From Pycnopodia helianthoides (taxonomy: Eukaryota; Echinodermata; Asteroidea; Forcipulatida; Asteriidae): DNA of 64,000 nucleotides. Shown here piece after piece: positions 56,716 through 64,000 of the stretch. The position numbers and the translations under genes were made by a program. Position 1 is the stretch's first letter, and each line of letters opens with the position of its first letter. A model generated the notes under the pieces. It saw nothing but the letters and a program-made list of their open reading frames with translations. It had not been told where the DNA came from and ran no database searches. The stretch lies in NCBI GenBank assembly GCA_032158295.1, contig CM063252.1:11396744-11460743 (forward strand), given 5' to 3'.

Positions 56716-57105
56716 TTAAAGGAACATTACAGAATTGGTAAGAACAAAACTTGTAAAATATACTTTTGGTCACAGATTTACATAAAACTTACACGGTCTT
56801 ATGATGATGATAGTAGAAAACATCCCCTGAAATATTTCTGTCTGAAATGCCATATTTGATGAGAAATGAATATACTAATTTTCCGATTGGAGTTTATCGC
56901 TCAGTGAGCGTTTTATTCTTTTGTTGAACCTATATGATTTCATGCAAATGTGTAATCGGTTTTTCACTATTTTTTGTGACCCAGATGGCCGATCGATCTC
57001 AAACTTCTACAGGTTGTCAGTTTATGTATATGGTGGATTACATAAAGTGCTTACACTGCCAGCAACTATTTTGTTAGCAACAACCAATTCTGTAATGTTC
57101 CTTTG
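56716..57105. mobile_element. MITE, TTAAAGGAACATTA family, copy 3
   Basis: Collinear with 33051-33445. Left end TTAAAGGAACATTACAGAAT; right end 'attctgtaatgttcctttga', where the terminal TTAA has decayed. Confidence 0.88.
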
Positions 57106-57539
57106 ATATAATGTGTGAGTTATCGCTGTAGTCCATCTTTAAAAATAAGCGTGGTTTTGGTAAAAGCTACAGAATTTATCACCATTAGCGTTGAAATGTT
57201 ATTATGAATATACAATTTCGAGGCATATTTGTAAGGATCATTATGTTCTACTTCAAAAAAAGTCTTTCAAACCGATGTTCATTTCATAACAATGTTCATT
57301 TCATAACAACGCTTGTTATAGCCCTAATCGCCCAATCCAAGGCAACATGTTCTTCAATAAAACACATTTTAAAGAAACACATGAACCTGTATCATGGTGC
57401 CGCCATCTTTTTTTCCTACGATCAGATCAATGTAAACCAAATTGAGGCTAGCGTCTTACTAGCAGAATGAGAATCAGTTCTTACTCGCGTTGTCAACATG
57501 GGGGCAAGGAGCTAAAGGTTTGGGCCTATTGTTTATGAT
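57106..57539. other. Non-coding spacer
   Basis: A small local duplication 'atgttcatttcataacaa' occurs twice near 57274-57310. No exon. Confidence 0.45.
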
Positions 57540-57910
57540 GCATCTCGAGTAATTCGAGGGTTTAACTATAGTAAGCTCGAGAACATTTTTTCCAGTGTGG
57601 GCCTTTACTTTATTTTAATTGGGCTCGAGGTTCTTTCCTCCAATGTGAGTCCTTAGTTGGCTCGAGAATAATTTCTCCAGTGTGAGCCTTTATTTTTTAT
57701 TATTTGGGCTCGAGGTTCTTTCCTCCAGTATGAGTCTGTATAAGCCTTGTTGGCTCGAGAATAATTTCTCCAGTGTGAGCCTTTAATTTTTTATTTTGGG
57801 GCTCGAGGTTCTTCCTCCAATGTGAGTCCGTAGTTGGCTCGAGAATATTTTCTCCAGTGTGGACCTTTAATTTGGGCTCGAGGTTCGTTCCTCCATTGTG
57901 AGCCTGAAGT
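57540..57910. repeat. Alternating tandem repeat, about 4 units of ~90 bp
   Basis: Each unit has two related halves: 'ggctcgaggttctttcctcc' and 'ggctcgagaataatttctcc', each followed by 'agtgtgag' and a T-rich tail. Every half carries the XhoI-like CTCGAG palindrome. Confidence 0.9.
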
Positions 57911-59500
57911 ATTTACTAAGCTTTACCTTCTGCAGTTGGAACAATTACATTGAAGTTATTGCTACTTGTGTCACAAGAGCTTTGGCAATTTATTTGCAGT
58001 CAGACAGTGAAAACACACATTTTGTGGCACTAATTGTGGTCATTAAGACAATGGTTGTATGGAGGGCTTTATGGGGCATGAATTATCATTTATGGTATAA
58101 TTCTTATTTTGTGATACAGTTGCTATAGCGCTCACGAGTATCAGGAGGCTATAATTCCGACCGAACGTTTCATCGGTGGAAGCGCAACTGTACTTTTCAT
58201 GTAACAACCGTGTATTCTTGTAGCCTACTGATATTCTTAATCAAAAGTGGGTTCATTTTATGTCTGTTGGCTAATAATAGGGTCGGTGTACCAAAGGGTA
58301 TCCGGCACTTAAATAAAAACAGCGTTTGACTGTGACAAAAATACAAACACCAGCTTTGATTGTTTTTCCATTTCATGAGTCTGAGTATAAGGGCGTTATA
58401 ACGCCGTACCGAAAAAGTGTTTTGTTGGCGGAGATCAGCCACCGTAGTTTTCCCACTAAAGGAGATCTAAAGGAGCTAGACTTTAAATAATCATCTATAG
58501 CGCCCTCTTGTGACAAAGTACACCCTCACCATTTTTATTTGTATGCATTTTTGATACAAACATCTGTCATCTGTGAGGGAAAACTTATTGAAATGCTGCT
58601 CCTTGTTTTACCATCCAGAATAACATTTCTATAAAGTCAAGATTGTGCTTGAAAGCAGCTTTACACCACCACCCTTCTGCTGACGAGTAAGAACGACATT
58701 CAGCGAGTAAATATTCCTTATGTTAACCTCTCTGGACTGAAGTATCATTTTCACGTCTTTAGTGCAGTGAGGTACCCCCTCCCCCCCCCCCGCCACCCCC
58801 GCAACCCCCCCCCCCCCCCCCATTACACCTGCAGGCCCGTGTCGTGTAAAATTTGAACTGCTTAAAGACTCCACCAAATCTCCAACAAGGTTCCATATCG
58901 GTAGTGTTTATGTCAAAACAATTTGGCAAAGAGTGGAATATTTTAAAGAAAACACAAGAACCTGCAGGTGCAGCTCAAAACTTCAACAAGAACAAAACAA
59001 AGAAGTGTTTTAAAACATGACACGGTATTACAATACATGAAGATTTGTATCTCTCAACAGAAACTGCAAACTGAAAACAATTGTGCATATTCCTAATGTG
59101 AGAAATTAAAACATTTCATGTGCCATTCATAAGGCATGATATGGACACTGAAAATAACAACTTGTTGCCAAATAGTTTCAAAAAGCAAATCAATGTAACA
59201 ATAAAGTGTAATTTAAAGAAAATAAATCATTTTGAAAACAAGGCATGCAAGCAAAAAAACAAGACATGCATTCTAATATGGAAGATGAGCTTCCCAGTAA
59301 CATCTGAGAAAGCTTGGTAAAGAAAATTAGTTAAAACTGTAGTGTAACTCCAACTTAAATGATTTTAAAATCAACATTGTGTAGTCAAACGCAAACGCAA
59401 AATGTCCAGTGTTTACCAAAATGTAGTCATACTGTGCACATGCTTTATGAAATGGATCATAAGAACTCACGTTGTGAAAAGCATCATTACTGGTTTTCAC
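57911..59500. other. Non-coding spacer with C-homopolymers
   Basis: Poly-C rich tract at about 58771-58820. Otherwise unremarkable; no exon or element recognised. Confidence 0.45.
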
Positions 59501-59604
59501 TTGTGACATGATTTCCGGCCCCTCTCTCCACCATTTTGTCCCCTCATCTGTCTGAAATCTGTGGCGAACTTGTTTGTTGATGATGCTTGTTCTTCCACAG
59601 TAGG

Positions 59605-62600
59605 GGCCTATTCCTCGTCCACTATGTGTTTCATGAGGTGACCCTCCCTTATAAGTGGTTTTACATTTTCTGCAAGCTCATCTGGGGTTAATGGCCTCCT
59701 CTTTTTAGTTCCTTCATCTGCCACCCTCATCTTGTACCGAGAAATTATAAACTTTGTGTCGCTTGGTTTTTGTTCCAGTAGGTTCTTTCTAAACTTCAGC
59801 TGTGCCTCCAGGAGGGTTAACTTTTTCAAAATTTGATTAGCCAATCATTGCTTGGTCCACATGTTGTTCACTTTGCAGAAGTCCCCAGTGCAATATATAT
59901 CATTTAGTAGTTGGACTTTGGCAACATGTTTCTTTGTTTTTACTGCTTCATCCCGTTGGAATTTCTCACTTAGATGAGCTGTGTTTTCTGTTTCTTTATT
60001 TTGTTTGGCTTTCTTTGAACTGACTTTAGAGTGACCTTTTCACACTATGAAAATGTTCGTCTTGAAATTGGAGTGAAAATCCACTTTTCTCCTTGAAATT
60101 GTAAATTCCCCCTTTTCACCTTGTTTTTATGGAGTTCTTTTCTAACCAGCCAGAGCCTAAGAGTTTCAAGGTTTTTGTTCACTGTGCTGTACTACTAAGA
60201 AAGTTATTCACCAATTAAAGAGTTGTATGGTTTGGATGAGTGAGGAGCATTCCTTGAAATCATGGTGAAAGTCATGGAGGCCATTAAATCGTCTGGAGAC
60301 TCTATTTTCAAGGTGATTTAAGGGAACTGCAATTCCGTTAAAACATGGTGAACGAGAAATAATTCCTCGAATTTCAGCCAAATTCTGCACTTCACTGAGA
60401 TTTCAAAGTGGTTTCACAGCAAAGACTTTCATAGTGTCACTTGCTTTCTTGGTTTCTTTTTTTGAAGTTCCCTTTCCTCCTCCTCACTCTTTGCATCGAG
60501 CCACTCTGCAGTCTTGTTAAATGTGAACATCACACTTGCCTCTGCTGTGATTGTTGAGATGTGGGGTTTTGAATGCTGCATTGGATCATAAAATGCAAAA
60601 AAATGGCACAATACTTGTTAAGTGCTTTTGCTGCAGTCCTCATTTCTTCAGCTGCATTCTTCCCACCTGGTAAATGATGGTGATACAACTTCCGCGTTAA
60701 CCCTGGCCAAGGCAGGGAGAATAGAACCCACAATGATTCTATAGGCATCAGCGTCAACTTCTGAATCAGTGATGAGAGCTTTGTATAAGACATCATCTTT
60801 CACAGCAACATCTGGGAAGGAGCGGTTCGCTCACTGTGATGAAATCCTCCATGTTGCTTTTGGACATGTCTTTAAAGGAGTGTAACTAATTGAAGGTATT
60901 GTTCGTTCATGTTGATGGTTGGATCTTCTATCAAATTCCAGAGTTGACACCCAGTTTTTAAAGTTTCAGCAAATTTGGACACCCTTTTACCAAATCCTGG
61001 CTAAAACATTGGTACCGAGGGCACACTGCCAGATCTTTCTCTAAGAATTCAACCATATGTGATGGTAAATGCATTATTGAATAACAGGCCAAAATAGGTA
61101 GACAGAGGTCTACATTTCTATACATCTTTTGGTGTTGCGACTTCCATAACTTTTGAACCAAAGGTGGTATCAACACAGGGTTTTCATATCCTTAAAGCTG
61201 AGATTGTACTTCTATTAAATAGATAAAAAACCAAAAATTGACAAGGGTCGACACAAGACTCATTGAGCTTAATCGCATCATGTGGATGCAGCCAATATAT
61301 GCAGCAGGCATTGCGGAACAGGATACTAAACCCATTTTCCACGATATGGTGTGAGAGGAAGACTTCTGTAGCCATTTGATTTCAGCAGATCTTTCACCAA
61401 AGCTACATAACGCCCGTGGCAGCTGGTCTTAGCATCACCATGATGTTCAGAAACTTTGCATGTGGTGCATTTCATTCTGCATACCCCTGATTCAGATGAA
61501 TTTTTGTAATCATGTGTCTTTGATTGTTACATTTCCATTTCAGTCAAAATGCAAGACCTCGATTTCTTTAGTTGAGTTGTTAGCTGCTTCTGCGATGTGA
61601 ACCAAGCCATGGAGACCACAGAAGAAATTGCTCATCCTGCTAAGTTGAGTCTTTAGTTCCCTGTGGTAGCTCTTTCCAATCTTCCACAACTATGGGCAGG
61701 ATTTCTGACCTGTATGATTCCAGAAGTTCATTGAACTTGGCTTCTATTGCTGCTTTGTCTGACATGGCGTTGTGAAGATTAAACAGTAGGTATTGTGAAG
61801 CCAGATTATGTGATGGTTTGTAGCAGATTTTGTCAATATCCCAGAGAATCTGTTTAAATGTATATAATGTGTCATTTGCTGATTTGCTGACAAAGTCTCT
61901 TAAGCAATGCCCCATGTTTCTGTCAACATTTGGATGTCTCGTAGGTTTCTATTGTAGTGCACTCCTGGCTTGGAAGTTTCTCGGTTATTTGGTGTTGAGC
62001 AAGGACAAGTCTTTGTATGTTAATGCTCTGCACAGTTCCTTGATGTGGCAGGCTGTTGGCTTATTTTTCCTGTCAATTTGAGAACTTCCGAGATGACACT
62101 ACTGACCCGATTTGTAGCAACATTGTCGTTGAGAATTTTGTGCACACATCTCTGGGTTTCTGGTGTAAGTTCATCATACAATTCAACAACACCGCTTCTT
62201 CTCAGTTGCTGTTGTAAAATGTCGTAAGCATATATTGAAGTTCAATCAGTTGTTTTCTCAGGTCTTCAGTTTCATCTGTAGTTTCTGGCTGATCGACTTC
62301 ATCCTGCCGTGTCTGCTCTCTTTGCTGTTGTAAACGTGTACACTTATTTCTGTAGTATTTTTCCCTTTCTCTCTTTATTTCTGCACGTTTCTTGCTAACT
62401 CTTTATTACAGGTTCTCTACGATCCTACCTTTTTTATCTATCGATCAACTTGCATCCTTTTATTTTTTTCTTCTAACTCAAGGAAATTCTCATCCGTGCT
62501 TTTAATGACTGCGTCTACAGACTTTCCCAAGGCTTCAATGGTTGAGGGTGCATCCAGTCTATGAACTTCATTGCCAAGTGTGACAGTATGTGTCCTTGAA

Positions 62601-63150
62601 GTGGGAAGCCCCATCTTACAAATGTTGAATGTTTGTCTAAAAATCTTGTCAGCGCTTCTTTGCCCCATTGTCTGTGAACATTTTTCTTAATTCTTTTGTG
62701 CTTACTATGAATCTGTCTTACTGAAAGTGTCATGTGTTCAATATTCGATTCAGGACATGAGTATGTTTGTGCAATCCATCTTGCGGTTTGAAAACGTGAA
62801 ACTGATTTCATTTTATTAAAGTAACATCTATATTTTGGGGGAAGGTTTTTAGTGGATCTGCAGTTGCCTTGCTGTTTGAGGTGTCTTAGTTCGATCAGTT
62901 CTTGCTCCAGATTCCTTAAGCTCTCTAGACTTAAGCCAGTCTGTGTTTCCTGACATAAACAATTTGTTAGATTAGATACATCAGAAACGTTGGTTGATCC
63001 AACAAGCTTGGGAAGTAAAAACAATGTTTTAAAGGTTAGCTTTTTTTATACTCACCTATTCAATACATGTGATTTGGCTTGCTAAATCACACAGGAACTC
63101 CTCAACTGTTTCTCCTTCTTCTGTGATGAGGTAGATACGCTCCCCTGTTG
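59605..63150 (-). pseudogene. Decayed copy of a repetitive, probably transposon-derived protein family
   Basis: Reading from 63150 downward, frames switch many times but remain collinear with a family I recognise from many marine invertebrate genomes as high-copy and uncharacterised. Segments in order: TEEGETVEEFLCDLASQI (63130-63065), an N-terminal region from 63024 with RFQTARWIAQTY, LYDELTPETQRCVHKILND (about 62180), ETYETSKCGQKHG, RDFVSKSANDTLYTFKQILW (61900), NLHNAMSDKAAIEAKFNELL (61780), NFFCGLHGLVHIAEAANN, HLPGGKN (about 60670), MFTFNKTAEWLDAKSEEE (60525), LEAQLKFRKNLLEQKP (59815). At least ten frameshifts or stops. The Asp in MSD could be a DDE residue, but the transposase role is inference. 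Confidence 0.7.
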
Positions 63151-63234
63151 TTCATCTGTTTCTTGGGTGCACACTACTGTTTCTTGGGTGGACTCTTCTC
63201 ACCTTTGTTGCCTAAACTGCAAACAAGAAGGGAA

Positions 63235-63825
63235 TGGGGGATGATCTTGTACTTGCTCAGAAAGCTGACCATGCACCTTTGGCCAAACTCAAAATCAGAT
63301 GAAGTAGAGAAGGGTGGATGATCTTGAACTTGCTCCTTCTCAGCTGACCACGGTTGGCCAAACTAAAAATCAGATGAAGTAGGGGATGGTGGATCATCTT
63401 GTAGTTGCTCCTTTTCAGCTGACTACCGTTGGCCAAACTCCAATTCAGATGAAGTAGGGGATGGTGGATGATCTTCTTGCTTCTCTTAAGCTGATCACAG
63501 TTGGCTAAACTAAAAAACCAGATGAAACCGGGGAGGGTGGACGATCTTGTACTTGCTCCTTTTCAGCTGACCACCGTTGGCCAAACTCCAATTCAGATGA
63601 AGTAGGGGATGGTGGATGATCTTCTTGCTTCTCTTAAGCTGATCACAGTTGGCTAAACTAAAAAACCAGATGAAACCGGGGAGGGTGGACAATCTTGTAC
63701 TTGCTCCTTTTCAGCTGACCACCGTTGGCCAAACTCCAATTCAGATGAAGTAGGGGATGGTGGACGATCCTGTACTTGCTTCTCTTAAGCTGACCACTGT
63801 TGGCCAAACTCAAAATCAGATTATA
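63235..63825. repeat. Tandem repeat, 8 units of ~74 bp with dimeric order
   Basis: Units share 'gatgaagtaggggatggtgg' and 'cagctgaccaccgttggcca'. From about 63405, two variants alternate ('ccttttcagctgacc' and 'cttctcttaagctgatc'), giving a higher-order period of about 148 bp. Non-coding. Confidence 0.92.
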
Positions 63826-64000
63826 GTACAGTTGTATTCTTCTAAGTTAAGTCACAGAATTGCCTTGAGATTGATCTTCTTTATAAAAAAAATAACAATC
63901 AAAAAATGGGGTAGAATTGTACTTGAATTCAGTATAATTATAATCATTATCAAAATTCCTCAAAACATCCACTTATAATTCTCAAAAATTGTTTCATATA
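63826..64000. other. Window end, nothing recognised
   Basis: AT-rich sequence with no exon or repeat. Confidence 0.4.

Overview
This 64 kb window is AT-rich, intron-rich animal DNA dominated by small non-autonomous transposons. No prokaryotic features, rRNA or tRNA genes were found. The organism is most likely an echinoderm, perhaps a sea star. This rests on the PAN + HYR + F5/8-type-C (discoidin) protein architecture, which I associate with deuterostome marine invertebrates, and on MITE families that I recall from sea stars. The species assignment is inference.

The real genes are three tandem paralogues on the minus strand, called A, B and C here. Each has six exons with conserved splice phases. 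E1 encodes a signal peptide and an N-terminal PAN/apple-type region. E2 is a 61-nt Thr/Ser-rich linker. E3 is a whole HYR domain. E4, E5 and E6 together form one F5/8-type-C domain ending a few residues after the last Cys. Copy A (15131 to 8172) is open in all exons but has lost the ancestral E3 splice acceptor; a cryptic acceptor 12 nt downstream would restore the frame. Copy B (34210 to 28281) has two independent frameshifts and looks like a pseudogene. Copy C (50750 to 45062) keeps the fullest PAN sequence but has a one-nucleotide frameshift in it. Copies A and B have lost the PAN core through deletions. The family would make secreted adhesive or lectin-like proteins of about 370-400 aa; the function is not shown by the sequence.

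Layout: 1-4.4 kb is intergenic, with diverged duplications and one MITE. From 4.4 to 15.8 kb is duplication unit A. From 15.8 to 20.8 kb is a spacer with a 31-bp satellite and dispersed repeats. From 20.8 to 37.1 kb is unit B, enlarged by transposons, palindromes and a THAP-domain remnant. From 37.1 to 44.6 kb is a spacer with a 12-bp minisatellite and a palindromic satellite inside a terminal-inverted-repeat element. From 44.6 to 51.5 kb is unit C. From 51.5 to 58.9 kb is repeat-rich, with a second THAP remnant and a 1.07-kb inverted-repeat element. From 59.5 to 63.1 kb, minus strand, lies a decayed copy of a repetitive protein family that is probably transposon-derived, followed by a 74-bp tandem repeat.

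The three genes are the only multi-exon loci that can be defended. All exon coordinates were derived by eye from splice consensus and from three-way comparison of the copies.
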